The notes: generated by a model not told the origin, from the letters alone. A stretch of DNA of 23,885 nucleotides from Candidatus Aenigmatarchaeota archaeon (GCA_018304565.1 JAGVVX010000010.1:1-23885); one strand, 5' to 3'. Positions 1-7,187 are shown, counted from the stretch's first letter. Numbers and translations: made by a program.

Positions 1-2
1 TA

Positions 3-236
3 TTCACAAAACAGCTTGAAGACCTATCGCGCATTATGGACAAGAGATATCCGTCACTGGTTACACGCGATGATCTGCACAAGTCTATTTCTGAAATCAA
101 AAGGCAGCTTGAGGCAGTAGAATCTCCTAACATTGCAGTGCTTGCCGAGCAGGTAGATTACCTTGAAAAGAAAGTGGAAGCAACATACAACATGCTGAAA
201 AGCATCTCCAACAGGATACCTGTGATAGTTGAGTAA
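3..236 (+). CDS. C-terminal end of a coiled-coil protein (5' truncated)
   Basis: The frame is open to the left edge of the window, so this is the tail of a longer gene; an internal ATG at 36 is probably not its start. The visible 77 residues are charged and helical, with heptad-like spacing in ISEIKRQLEAVES and LAEQVDYLEKKVEA, which suggests a coiled coil. No membrane segment or catalytic motif is visible and the family is not recognised. Its last 73 bases are the source of an inverted copy found about 100 bases downstream. Confidence 0.6.
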   Translation, partial: FTKQLEDLSRIMDKRYPSLVTRDDLHKSISEIKRQLEAVESPNIAVLAEQVDYLEKKVEATYNMLKSISNRIPVIVE

Positions 237-261
237 TCTTATAAGGATTGGTTCTATCTCT
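164..261 (+). repeat. Left arm of a 98-bp inverted repeat
   Basis: Read directly: the reverse complement of this 98-bp stretch reappears at 371-468 with one mismatch (the fourth base from the 3' end of this left arm region, seen as GATAGAACC on the complement against GATAAAACC). The arm covers the end of the coiled-coil gene, its stop codon and 25 bases downstream. Since it is coding sequence, it is the likely original and the other arm the copy. Confidence 0.95.
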
Positions 262-265
262 TACT

Positions 266-585
266 ATGGATTACCGGCAGCTAACCGAAGAAGCTCAAGC
301 AAGAATGGTTGTAGCGAGAGCTGCTTTCGATGGCGTTAAAGATAGCTATAGAGGCTTAAGGAGATTCAAAAGAGATAAAACCAATCCTTATAAGATTACT
401 CAACTATCACAGGTATCCTGTTGGAGATGCTTTTCAGCATGTTGTATGTTGCTTCCACTTTCTTTTCATCTGAGAATCCAACATCTCCTGCAGCTGCAGA
501 TCTAGTAATGGAAATAGGAATTTATCAGGCCAGGTTCAGTAATACAGGCGTTAAAGCCTATAGGGTCCCTGCAGGCTTTGAATGA
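266..585 (+). pseudogene. Small ORF (73 aa when repaired) interrupted by the inverted copy
   Basis: An ATG at 266 opens a frame of 35 codons (begins MDYRQLTEEAQARMVVARAA). It then runs into the inverted arm and reads antisense sequence to a stop near 505. If 371-468 is removed, the frame continues exactly at 469 (SENPTSPAAADLVMEIGIYQ...) and stops at 583-585, giving a 73-residue protein ending YRVPAGFE. Both halves have ordinary, soluble, alpha/beta-like composition. The family is not recognised. The stop codon overlaps the TATA element of the next gene. The gene is either recently broken or intact in the organism and broken only in this assembly. Confidence 0.5.
371..468 (-). repeat. Right arm of the 98-bp inverted repeat, inserted in a small ORF
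   Basis: This is the reverse complement of 164-261, separated from it by 109 bases. Similarity stops abruptly on both sides. Removing exactly this arm joins 370 to 469 in one reading frame. It could be a recent template-switch inverted duplication, or a chimera from amplification or assembly. Confidence 0.95.
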
Positions 586-592
586 TATAAAA
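585..592 (+). promoter_or_regulatory. TATA element for the GGGP synthase gene
   Basis: The sequence ATATAAAA lies about 27 bases upstream of the ATG at 616, the usual distance for a TATA box serving a leaderless or near-leaderless archaeal transcript. No Shine-Dalgarno sequence precedes the ATG, which agrees with this. Confidence 0.6.
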
Positions 593-615
593 CCTTTCTT
601 TTCTGAATATATTTC

Positions 616-1365
616 ATGACAGGCAAGATTGAGAAGCAATTGCTGAAGAAACTTTCAAAACGAAAGCTGCACTTCTCTTTGATAGACCCGGATCCGCAGA
701 AAGTTTCCCTGAAGTCAGTGGAAGAAACGGCAAGAACACTTGAAAGATTCGGCACAGATGCCATACTCGTAGGCGGCTCGACTAGGGTGACTGAAGACGT
801 ACTTGACAAGGCCATAATAGCAATAAAAAAACACTGTTCTGCACCGGTTATACTCTTTCCGGGCAATGCAAACGGCTTGTCTAAGCACGCAGATGCAATA
901 TTGTTCATGTCTTTGATGAATTCACAAGATGCATTGTGGATCAGCGGCCTGCAGGCGATGGGCGCGCCGCTTGTCAAGAGATTCAAGATAGAAACCCTGC
1001 CCACAGCTTACCTCATTGTTGAACCCGGGATGAAGGCAGGCGAAGTTGGAAAAGCAAAACCACTGAAAAATAAAAACCCCGGGGAAGCGGCTGCATACGC
1101 GCTGGCGGCACAGTACTTTGGGATGCGGTTTGTTTACTTGGAAGCAGGCTCCGGAGCACCGCAGCATGTCAGCGAGAGCCTGATAAGCGCTGTGAAGAAA
1201 ACCATAGATATCCCGCTGATTGTGGGCGGCGGCATAAGAAGCGCAGGAACCGCGAAGAAAGTGCTTAAAGCAGGAGCAGACATAATTGTGACAGGCACAG
1301 TGCTTGAGAAGAATATCGCTGCTGCCGAAGGCATAATCAGGACGGTAAGGGAATTCGAGAAATAA
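616..1365 (+). CDS. Geranylgeranylglyceryl phosphate synthase (group II type)
   Basis: This enzyme forms the first ether bond of archaeal membrane lipids, joining sn-glycerol-1-phosphate and geranylgeranyl diphosphate. The 249-residue protein is a TIM barrel of normal length for the family. Visible motifs are HFSLIDPD (residues 19-26, with the Mg-binding acidic pair), VGGS (52-55), LFPGN (80-84), YLIVEPG (132-138), YLEAGSGA (174-181), VGGGIR (203-208) and GTVLEKN (227-233), which form the substrate and phosphate pockets. The YLEAGSGA and GGG segments are highly typical. Its substrate G1P would come from egsA nearby and GGPP from the synthase at 18072. Directly after the TAA, the same frame stays open for 22 more codons (to 1434), which may be a lost tail or chance. 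Confidence 0.95.
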   Translation: MTGKIEKQLLKKLSKRKLHFSLIDPDPQKVSLKSVEETARTLERFGTDAILVGGSTRVTEDVLDKAIIAIKKHCSAPVILFPGNANGLSKHADAILFMSLMNSQDALWISGLQAMGAPLVKRFKIETLPTAYLIVEPGMKAGEVGKAKPLKNKNPGEAAAYALAAQYFGMRFVYLEAGSGAPQHVSESLISAVKKTIDIPLIVGGGIRSAGTAKKVLKAGADIIVTGTVLEKNIAAAEGIIRTVREFEK

Positions 1366-1490
1366 AAAGGCGGCAAAAAAGAAAAAGACAGACAACTTAT
1401 GAACAAGCCGGACTACGAGCCCTCTGACGAATAAAGTCAATGTAGTAATAAACTTAAAAACGCTATTTATTTTATAGCTTTGCTTGTGTT

Positions 1491-2113
1491 TCACCTTAAG
1501 ATACATTTTTGTATGAAATCTCTATCGAGAAGTACTGACACATCGCAGGCTTGTCTAAGATGCCAAGAATGTCCTGTCCTGAAGTAAGCATTTTCTACAT
1601 GCTTACCAAAACTCTGGACAGCTTCTACCGCTGGCATGAAGTCTCCATCTCCGCTTACCAAAATTGCAGTATCATACGAGTTATTTTGGGCTAACACGAC
1701 CATGTCCACAGCTATATGTATGTCATCCCCTTTCACCACATAATACACCTTTCCATTGAGTATTCTTTTCTGCATTCTGACAAGAATCACCTTGAAACTT
1801 CGCATTCCACTGTTTTTAAACAGTGGTTCAGGGAATGCGAATTGCTCAAGGATTCATAAATTTCAGCATGCCACCGTCTTTTCTGCAAATGACAACAGTC
1901 ATTTGAGAAATCCAGGAAAGCTGTGCTTTCCATGGATTAGATCATGTCTAATGGCGCATTATAATAGTACGTTCGGATAAGGCGCCTGTCTTTACCACAT
2001 AGCTCATTGGAAAGCTTCTGTAAATCTACGCTGATGTCGCCAATGTCTTTTCTCAGGCGGTGATAGAAATTGCTTCCGTCTATGAATATGCAAACCCGCT
2101 CTTTGTTTTCCAT
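1491..2113 (-). pseudogene. NYN-domain (LabA/DUF88-like) protein gene, interrupted by hairpins
   Basis: NYN proteins are PIN-like, metal-dependent RNases. The 5' piece (2113 to 1937) encodes VCIFIDGSNFYHRL and RTYYYNAPLD, the N-terminal strand with the catalytic Asp and its Asn, then stops at a TAA (1937-1939). The 3' piece (about 1797 to 1491) gives KGDDIHIAVDMVVLA, AILVSGDGDFMPAVEAV and GKHVENAYF, the rest of the active site. Together the pieces cover the whole domain. The middle, expected to encode a short helix, contains hairpins at 1799-1841, 1880-1910 and 1912-1935. In the 5' frame the middle also reads AEIYESLSNSHS, and skipping 1798-1832 (35 bases) would join this to FKVILVRMQ. So the gene is either decaying after hairpin insertion or spliced. 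The promoter side (2114-2338) is AT-rich and holds nothing else I can support. Confidence 0.75.
1799..1935. repeat. Cluster of three hairpins inside the NYN gene
   Basis: First hairpin, 1799-1841: outer arms TTCGCATTCC/GGAATGCGAA enclose the perfect palindrome CCACTGTTTTTAAACAGTGG (1807-1826). Second, 1880-1910: CAAATGAC, loop AACA, GTCATTTG, with a one-base bulge and a TTTCT/AGAAA lower stem. Third, 1912-1935: GGAAAGC, loop TGT, GCTTTCC, with a bulged A and a CCA/TGG lower stem. The 7-9 bp upper stem, tiny loop, single-base bulge and short lower stem recur at 7188-7341 and 21217-21273. Confidence 0.85.
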
Positions 2114-2338
2114 AAGATTTATTGCAAATGAAGAAATAAATAATAAGCCTGCCCTTGCCGAAGCAATGGCAGGGAGTATATGTTACTATAGTAAACGCTT
2201 CAGGAATTTAAGCTTTTCGATTAGCCATAGTTCAATTGTTTTTATAGACTGCAGCCCAATCACAACCATCTTACAATTAGCTGCAAAGAACCAAACAAGT
2301 AAGCAAGTACAGCTACAAGCCCAATGAATGGAATCTAG

Positions 2339-3379
2339 CTAAATTATCCCCAGCCTGCCAAGTATTTTCCTGGATGCTTTTTCTGTCAGCTTGTATTTGT
2401 TCAGTATCGTGTACCTGTCCCTCACGTCTTTTGCGGCTGCCAGCGCCTTTACAGCGGCTTCGCCGCTTATCCCCAGCTGTTTTGCAGTTACCGGCAGGCC
2501 GAATTTCTTCATAATCCTCCTTGCCTGTTCCCAGTCCTCTTTCTGCAGATAAAGGGAAATTATCGTGCCAAGGGCAACCTGCTCGCCGTGCACGGCCGGC
2601 TGCAACCCTTTTTCATGAAACAACTTTTCCAGCGCATGAGAGAAATTGTGTTCACTGCCGGAGCAGGGACGCGAAGAACCGTGAAGGTTCATTGCAAAGC
2701 CTGAACAAACGAGCCCCCAAAGCAGCGCCTCAATGCCGCCATAGCTTTTTGATCTTATTTCTTTTACATGCTCCATGCAGGCTTTTGCAGAGAGCAGGGA
2801 TAGTTCTGCTATCAAGGTGCTGTATTTTTCCTTCTTTGCGCGTGAAGCTATTCTCCAGTCGTTGACGGCAGATATGTTTGAAATCAGATCGCCGCAGCCG
2901 GAAGCCATGAAACGATAAGGCGCGCCCTTTATTGTTTCCAGGTCAGCAATGATTGCTGTTGGCCCGCTTGCCTGCATCGATATCTTCATTTCGTTGTTTT
3001 CTATGCTTGCGCGTGATGAGACAACGCCGTCATGGCTGAGGATTGTCGGAAATGCAATCCAGGGCTTTCCTGCAAGGAACGATGAGTACTTTGCTGCATC
3101 TATAGTTCTTCCCCCACCTATTGCAATTGAAAAGTCGTAGTGAGAAACAGTTTTTGCCAGGTTTTCGATGTAGTTCTTCTCGGCAGATTCAGGCTTTATC
3201 ATTCGCACTTCGAATTTTTCAGAGACTATATCTGCAACCCTGTCAGCAATTATCTTCTTCACATTGTCATCGGCAAAAATAATGCATTTCTTCCCAAGAT
3301 CCAGATTCAGGAGCATGCTGCTTATCTTGTCTTCCACCGCCTTTTCAACAAGGACGCTTAATGGGAAATTAAAGATCAT
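2339..3379 (-). CDS. egsA: sn-Glycerol-1-phosphate dehydrogenase [NAD(P)+]
   Basis: The enzyme reduces dihydroxyacetone phosphate to sn-glycerol-1-phosphate, which sets archaeal lipid stereochemistry. It is 346 residues, full length for this iron-/glycerol-dehydrogenase-like family. A nucleotide-binding segment IGGGRTIDAAKY lies at residues 87-98 and PTILSHDG at 111-118. The Zn ligands expected from the family are D164 in SGCGDLISN, H248 (or H244) in GSEHNFSHALE and H264 in VHGEQVALG. The ATG at 3379 gives the expected N-terminus. Its TATA-like element lies inside the hairpin at 3398-3434. The gene converges on no neighbour; the NYN gene follows on the same strand but in the order egsA then NYN start only after 225 bases. 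Confidence 0.95.
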   Translation of the reverse strand: MIFNFPLSVLVEKAVEDKISSMLLNLDLGKKCIIFADDNVKKIIADRVADIVSEKFEVRMIKPESAEKNYIENLAKTVSHYDFSIAIGGGRTIDAAKYSSFLAGKPWIAFPTILSHDGVVSSRASIENNEMKISMQASGPTAIIADLETIKGAPYRFMASGCGDLISNISAVNDWRIASRAKKEKYSTLIAELSLLSAKACMEHVKEIRSKSYGGIEALLWGLVCSGFAMNLHGSSRPCSGSEHNFSHALEKLFHEKGLQPAVHGEQVALGTIISLYLQKEDWEQARRIMKKFGLPVTAKQLGISGEAAVKALAAAKDVRDRYTILNKYKLTEKASRKILGRLGII

Positions 3380-3397
3380 GCAAACACCTTAAATCTA

Positions 3398-3479
3398 AGA
3401 ATTCCACTGTATTTATACAGTGATGTGGAATTCTGGATGTAAGAACCACTGTAATGATATTTTGTAGACAGTGGTTCTT
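3398..3479. repeat. Two hairpins between the prepilin peptidase and egsA genes
   Basis: Hairpin one (3398-3434): outer arms AGAATTCCAC/GTGGAATTCT overlap an inner perfect palindrome, CACTGTATTTATACAGTG (3405-3422). Hairpin two (3441-3479): 12-bp arms AAGAACCACTGT/ACAGTGGTTCTT around a 15-base AT-rich spacer; it ends at the stop codon of the prepilin peptidase gene, so it could also act at the end of that transcript. Both reuse the CACTGT/ACAGTG pair seen in the NYN hairpin. Confidence 0.9.
3411..3417 (-). promoter_or_regulatory. Candidate TATA element of egsA within a palindrome
   Basis: On the minus strand this reads TATAAAT, about 35 bases before the egsA ATG, leaving a leader of roughly 10 bases. 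It is the centre of the 3405-3422 palindrome, so a dimeric regulator or a cruciform there could compete with TBP. The call rests on position only. Confidence 0.4.
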
Positions 3480-4264
3480 CACATGAAGACGAACAGGAGG
3501 TTGCCAAAGGCCACTGTTACCAGGAGTGTCAGGGGAAATGCAGGCACAAAGCGAACGCCTTCCTTGATGACAACGTACTTTTTCTTTTTCCTTATCTCGT
3601 TTATCTCAGGCTTAGTAATCCCGCGCCATATCATGCCCTCGACAACATCACCTTCTTTCAGCGCGCTTGAAGATATCCTTTTCCTGAAGACACGTGATTC
3701 TATTATTTTCCCGTAACGCCAGAAAGCAACCAGCAGCAGGAAGATTATCGAGAGCCTGAGGAAGGCATCAATTCCCTGGAAGGCATAAGTGAACAAAGAG
3801 GCAATCAGGAAAAAAACAGGCAGTATAAAAAATTTAGCATTAGCCCTTATGTCCTTTATGAAGTAACTAAAGACGCCGGGGCGGAGGAGTCCCAGCCCGG
3901 TAGCGTAAATGACGGTGTACAGCGCCCCGACTATCAGGAAGTTTGACAGAAAGTTTGCCATGAATATTTCGTTGCCGAACAGGGGCACCATGTAGGCTAT
4001 TGATGCAAGTATCCAAGCATCTGCCCCGCCCCACTGGCCTTTCTTATAAGCCAGAATACCCAGCGCAAGCAGCAAAGTTCCGACAGATATCGACACCGCG
4101 AGCGGGTAGAAATCGCCAAATGTAAGTGCGGATACAAACCAGTAGAATAAGCCAAAAGAAACCATGAGGGCGGGTATTTCCTCCGGGACCTCCGTAGTCT
4201 TCAGGTCATAAATGCCCGCAGCGGCAGAGGCGAGAAATGCAAAAAGTAACATCAATTCTGCCAT
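3479..4264 (-). CDS. Prepilin peptidase (A24 aspartic protease, FlaK/EppA/PibD-like)
   Basis: A membrane aspartic protease that removes class III signal peptides from archaeal pilins and archaellins. Both catalytic regions are visible: GIYDLKTTEVPEEIP (Asp20) and QWGGADAWIL, the archaeal form of the GxGD motif (Asp82). At least six hydrophobic segments are spread over 261 residues. A soluble-looking stretch at about 195-240 (EGDVVEGMIW...KKKKYVVIKEGV) lies before a last membrane helix, a C-terminal extension seen in some archaeal members. It is transcribed divergently from uppS with 67 bases between starts. Its likely partners are the pilus genes at 19428-23725; no pilin was recognised in this window. 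Confidence 0.85.
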   Translation of the reverse strand: MAELMLLFAFLASAAAGIYDLKTTEVPEEIPALMVSFGLFYWFVSALTFGDFYPLAVSISVGTLLLALGILAYKKGQWGGADAWILASIAYMVPLFGNEIFMANFLSNFLIVGALYTVIYATGLGLLRPGVFSYFIKDIRANAKFFILPVFFLIASLFTYAFQGIDAFLRLSIIFLLLVAFWRYGKIIESRVFRKRISSSALKEGDVVEGMIWRGITKPEINEIRKKKKYVVIKEGVRFVPAFPLTLLVTVAFGNLLFVFM

Positions 4265-4284
4265 ACCCTAACATTATTACAACA

Positions 4285-4293
4285 CTTTAAAAG
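4285..4293. promoter_or_regulatory. Near-symmetric TATA element between prepilin peptidase and uppS
   Basis: CTTTAAAAG reads as CTTTTAAAG on the other strand. It sits about 24 bases from the prepilin peptidase ATG (4264, minus), matching a leaderless start. On the plus strand it would start transcription near 4314, giving uppS a leader of about 18 bases. One element may serve both genes. Confidence 0.45.
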
Positions 4294-4331
4294 ATTTGTT
4301 AATCATATTTTGTAAATTAGAAGATCTTGTG

Positions 4332-5054
4332 ATGTTCATGAATTCTAGAGTACCGCTCCATATAGGTGTTATCCTCGACGGAAACAGGCGTTTCGCAAAA
4401 CAGCTGCTGCAAAAACCGTGGATGGGCCACAAATGGGGGCTCCAAAAGGCACGTGAAGTGCTTGAATGGGCCTGTGAAGGCGGCATAAAGTATCTCACGG
4501 CTTATGTTCTTTCTCTGGAAAACCTGAAAACAAGGCCGAAAAGAGAACTTGAATTCATTTTCAATCATCTGGAAAAGGAAGCACATAACATCCTCAATGA
4601 AAAAGACCACGTCATCCACCGTTTCAAAGTAAATGTAAGGTTCATAGGAAGGACCCATCTATTGCCTTCAAGGTTACAGAGAAAACTGATGGACGTGGAG
4701 CGCGCAACGAAAAATTACAAGAAGCATTTCCTGAACGTAGCTGTCGCTTACGGAGGCCAGCAGGAAATAGTGGATGCAGTCAGAAAGCTTATGCTCAAGA
4801 GCATGAAAGGACTGCTGAAACCGCATCAGCTCGACGAAGCACTGCTCAAGAAGCATCTCTATACCGACGGCCAGCCATATCCAGACATGATTGTAAGAAC
4901 AGGCGGCGACATAAGATTATCCAACTTCCTTCCGTTCCAGTCCGTCTATTCCGAGCTGCTTTTCACTGAAAAGAAATGGCCCGAGATAACAAAGGAAGAT
5001 TTTAACGGCTTCATAAGGGAATTCCAGAACCGCAAAAGAAAATTCGGGCGCTAA
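4332..5054 (+). CDS. uppS: Undecaprenyl/polyprenyl diphosphate synthase family (cis-prenyltransferase)
   Basis: It condenses isopentenyl diphosphate in cis to build long polyprenyl diphosphates, in archaea the precursor of the dolichol-type glycan carrier. Motifs are clear: HIGVILDGNRRFA (residues 10-22, catalytic Asp16), GHKWG, TAYVLSLENLKTRPKREL, NVAVAYGGQQEI, and PDMIVRTGGDIRLSNFLPFQ followed by YSELLFTEKKWPE. Length from ATG 4332 is 240 residues. The frame is open further up to a TTG at 4296, but this would fall upstream of the predicted transcript start, so ATG 4332 (or 4338) is preferred. Five bases past its end another membrane protein frame opens. Confidence 0.93.
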   Translation: MFMNSRVPLHIGVILDGNRRFAKQLLQKPWMGHKWGLQKAREVLEWACEGGIKYLTAYVLSLENLKTRPKRELEFIFNHLEKEAHNILNEKDHVIHRFKVNVRFIGRTHLLPSRLQRKLMDVERATKNYKKHFLNVAVAYGGQQEIVDAVRKLMLKSMKGLLKPHQLDEALLKKHLYTDGQPYPDMIVRTGGDIRLSNFLPFQSVYSELLFTEKKWPEITKEDFNGFIREFQNRKRKFGR

Positions 5055-5082
5055 ATGCCATGCAGATTTCTAAGCATTCGAA

Positions 5083-5087
5083 GGTGA
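5083..5087 (+). promoter_or_regulatory. Shine-Dalgarno that decides the start of the next gene
   Basis: GGTGA lies 5 bases before the ATG at 5093 and supports that start over the in-frame ATG at 5060, which has no such signal. Confidence 0.65.
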
Positions 5088-5092
5088 GAAAG

Positions 5093-5314
5093 ATGGAAGC
5101 ACTCGTAATGGTTGGTCTTATCCTCGTGATTTCTGGAGTAGTTCTAATAATCCTCGGCAATTCTGGTGCGAAGGATTCAAAAATCGGCTTCGGTGGCGTT
5201 ATCGGGCCATTTGTCGTAGGCTTTGGCAATGATCCTCAGCTCATAAAAATAGCAATTATTGTTTCAGTTATAATGGTGATTTTGTTTGTCTTGTTCTATC
5301 TACGCGCCATCTGA
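5093..5314 (+). CDS. Small membrane protein, DUF131/TIGR00304-like
   Basis: This 73-residue protein has two hydrophobic helices, VMVGLILVISGVVLIILG and IKIAIIVSVIMVILFVLFYL. The linker between them holds a Gly-rich IGFGGVIGPFVVGFGNDP segment. The arrangement and the GFGND(P) motif match an archaeal family of unknown function (DUF131). It follows uppS by 38 bases on the same strand and is probably co-transcribed. Function unknown; the assignment to DUF131 is from memory of the pattern. Confidence 0.75.
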   Translation: MEALVMVGLILVISGVVLIILGNSGAKDSKIGFGGVIGPFVVGFGNDPQLIKIAIIVSVIMVILFVLFYLRAI

Positions 5315-5352
5315 CCGGCATAATAAATATCATTTGTATTCAGGCTGCAGTA

Positions 5353-6030
5353 TTATTCATGGTATTCCGGTACAAGAGAATCCACTGGATTCTCTTTGTA
5401 GACTTCCAGGACTTCAGAAAGGCCTGAAATAATCTTGTCGGCGTTTACATAAGGCTTGTCGGACAGGAAAAAGGTTTTTGCACCAAGCCTCCTTCCAATT
5501 TCCATGTCTGTTTCCCTGTCGCCTGTCATTACGACCGAGCTGAATCTCCCCGCAGCAAATTCCTTGACTTTTCTGGCCTTGTACGCCACCGCTTTGCCGC
5601 CCTTATGTTCGATGATATACGGTATTCCAATATAGTGATCAATCAGGTCCTGTATGCTTATCATTTCTAGAAAATCAAGAAGCCTGTGAGGAGGCGTGGA
5701 AGAAACGACAACGTTCACGTCGCCTCTTTTCCTTATTTCGCCCAAGACAGCGTGAACGTTTTCTCTGGGCTTTATGTGCAACGGCGCAACCTCCTTGCTG
5801 AGCTTTTCAAAGAAATTTGTCATTTCAACCAGCTGTGCATGGCCTATAGTTGGCTGGAAATGCCTGAAGAAGTCACCCATAGGCTTACCGAAAAGCCCTA
5901 GCACATCTTCATTAGAAACCTTTTTGTTTATGCCAAAAGATTCCAGCACATTGTCCAAGATAGTCTTGAGCGCATCTTCGGCGCCAGTACATAGCGTGCC
6001 GTGATAGTCCCAGACGAATAAGCGCTGCAT
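5353..6030 (-). CDS. HAD-superfamily hydrolase with an unusual DxH nucleophile motif
   Basis: A 225-residue protein with the HAD fold: motif I VWDYHGTL (Asp8 nucleophile), a helical cap at about 18-95, motif II VVVSSTPP (Ser110/111), Lys in the HKGGKAVAYKARK region (146-151), and motif IV MTGDRETDMEIG (Asp171, Asp175). In the phosphatase branch the residue two after the nucleophile is normally Asp, the general acid/base; here it is His10. This may indicate a different leaving group or weak phosphatase activity. The resemblance to phosphoglycolate/pyrophosphatase-type HADs is general and the substrate is unknown. The start at 6030 gives motif I at the usual distance from the N-terminus. Confidence 0.8.
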   Translation of the reverse strand: MQRLFVWDYHGTLCTGAEDALKTILDNVLESFGINKKVSNEDVLGLFGKPMGDFFRHFQPTIGHAQLVEMTNFFEKLSKEVAPLHIKPRENVHAVLGEIRKRGDVNVVVSSTPPHRLLDFLEMISIQDLIDHYIGIPYIIEHKGGKAVAYKARKVKEFAAGRFSSVVMTGDRETDMEIGRRLGAKTFFLSDKPYVNADKIISGLSEVLEVYKENPVDSLVPEYHE

Positions 6031-6080
6031 GATTTCTTACAATAGCCAATTCTTTTAAGGCTTGTTTTCAGAATAGTAGC

Positions 6081-6809
6081 ATGAAGATACTCCTGCTCAG
6101 CAAAGACGCCGTGTTCCTCGCAGATACGGCGCAGAAGAAATTCCAGACGCAGTACGGCGAGATCAATCTCGAGAAAGTGAGAATAGGCAAAAAGATCAAG
6201 TCGACAAAGGGAAAGGAATTCATTGTTGCCGCTCCCACACTAATAGACTTGCTGAAAAAAGCGAAACGCGGCCCGCAGATAATCACGCCCAAGGATGCCG
6301 GCGCAATAGCAGCAATAACAGGCGTTACTAGTGGCTGGAGATGCCTTGATGCAGGCTCTGGCTCGGGCTTTCTGGCGCTATTTCTGGGGAATCTTGTGAG
6401 GCCTAATGGCAACGTTTACACATATGAAAAAAAGAAAGAGAACTATGAGATTGTGAAGAAGAACATCGTGCACTGCGGACTTGAAGAGACTGTCACAGTA
6501 AAAAATGCTGACGCACTCAAAGGTTTCAAGGAGAAGAACCTTGATCTGATAACCCTTGACATGCAGTTTGCAGAAAAGCTTGCAAAAAGGGCTCACAATG
6601 CGCTGAAACCCGGCGGCTGGCTTTGCGTTTACTCGCCGCACATCGAGCAGCAGATAAAGGCCGTGAAGGCGATGGAAAAAGAGGGCTTCGTTCACATGAA
6701 GACAGTAGAAACCATACAGCGCGAGTGGAAGGTTTCCCACGGCTTTTCGCATCCAAGGCACTCGCAGGTCGTGCACACGGGGTTCATCACAACAGGAAGG
6801 AAGATATGA
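6081..6809 (+). CDS. trmI: tRNA (adenine-N1)-methyltransferase TrmI
   Basis: A SAM-dependent enzyme of the Gcd14/TrmI family that makes m1A at position 57/58 in the tRNA T loop. The 242-residue protein has the family's small N-terminal beta domain (about 1-60), then RGPQIITPKDAGAI (63-76), the SAM-binding loop CLDAGSGSGFLALFLG (88-103), the acidic VYTYEKKKENYEI, and DLITLDMQ where most members have DMP. A C-terminal segment HGFSHPRHSQVVHTGF is also typical. It is divergent from the HAD gene with 50 bases between. Archaeal TrmI acts as a tetramer. Confidence 0.88.
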   Translation: MKILLLSKDAVFLADTAQKKFQTQYGEINLEKVRIGKKIKSTKGKEFIVAAPTLIDLLKKAKRGPQIITPKDAGAIAAITGVTSGWRCLDAGSGSGFLALFLGNLVRPNGNVYTYEKKKENYEIVKKNIVHCGLEETVTVKNADALKGFKEKNLDLITLDMQFAEKLAKRAHNALKPGGWLCVYSPHIEQQIKAVKAMEKEGFVHMKTVETIQREWKVSHGFSHPRHSQVVHTGFITTGRKI

Positions 6810-6827
6810 TGCTTAATGTGATTTGAT

Positions 6828-7082
6828 TTATTTGATTCTTTCTTCTATCTCTCTTTTCGAATCCCAGTTTAGATACCACTGATAGTCGTGACTACTAGGA
6901 CGCTTAATAAGAATGCCCTTCTTACGCAGATCTTCAGCAATATCCATTACGCGTTTTTTAACATGAGAAGGAAAACCTTTAGGCAGGTTGCTTTCTGAGA
7001 CATGTCTCGTCCCCCAGCAACCCAGTGTATGGAGCTTCTTTAGCAGAATTCTCTCTATGTCCCTGTCATCATGAATTTCCAT
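6828..7082 (-). CDS. Small winged-helix DNA-binding-like protein
   Basis: 84 residues with the pattern LLKKLHTLGCWGTRHVSESN, then LPKGFPSHVKKRVMDIAEDL and GILIKRPSSHDYQWYLN. The GCWG..H...NLPKGFP..V spacing followed by a beta-wing resembles a small family of winged-helix proteins common in archaea, especially haloarchaea. It probably binds DNA, but no target is shown. It converges on trmI with an 18-base gap, and its AT-rich upstream region faces the hairpin locus at 7188-7341. Confidence 0.7.
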   Translation of the reverse strand: MEIHDDRDIERILLKKLHTLGCWGTRHVSESNLPKGFPSHVKKRVMDIAEDLRKKGILIKRPSSHDYQWYLNWDSKREIEERIK

Positions 7083-7187
7083 ATTATCACTATCGTATAA
7101 TTTCTATACATTAAATGCATAATTATTTAAAACCTAATCACAAGTAACCAATAATGCAACAGAAATGAGTTGAGCGATTGATACATG

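Noticed and set aside
922..1506. Open frame of 194 codons on the minus strand over the GGGP synthase gene
   Set aside because: Antisense shadow of a gene with full family motifs.
2070..2327. 85-codon open frame on the plus strand between NYN and egsA genes
   Set aside because: It overlaps the NYN start on the other strand and shows no protein-like pattern, ribosome site or promoter.
3441..3479. Intrinsic terminator for the prepilin peptidase gene
   Set aside because: No T-run follows the stem, and the arms belong to the CACTGT/ACAGTG hairpin family found elsewhere; a termination role is possible but unsupported.
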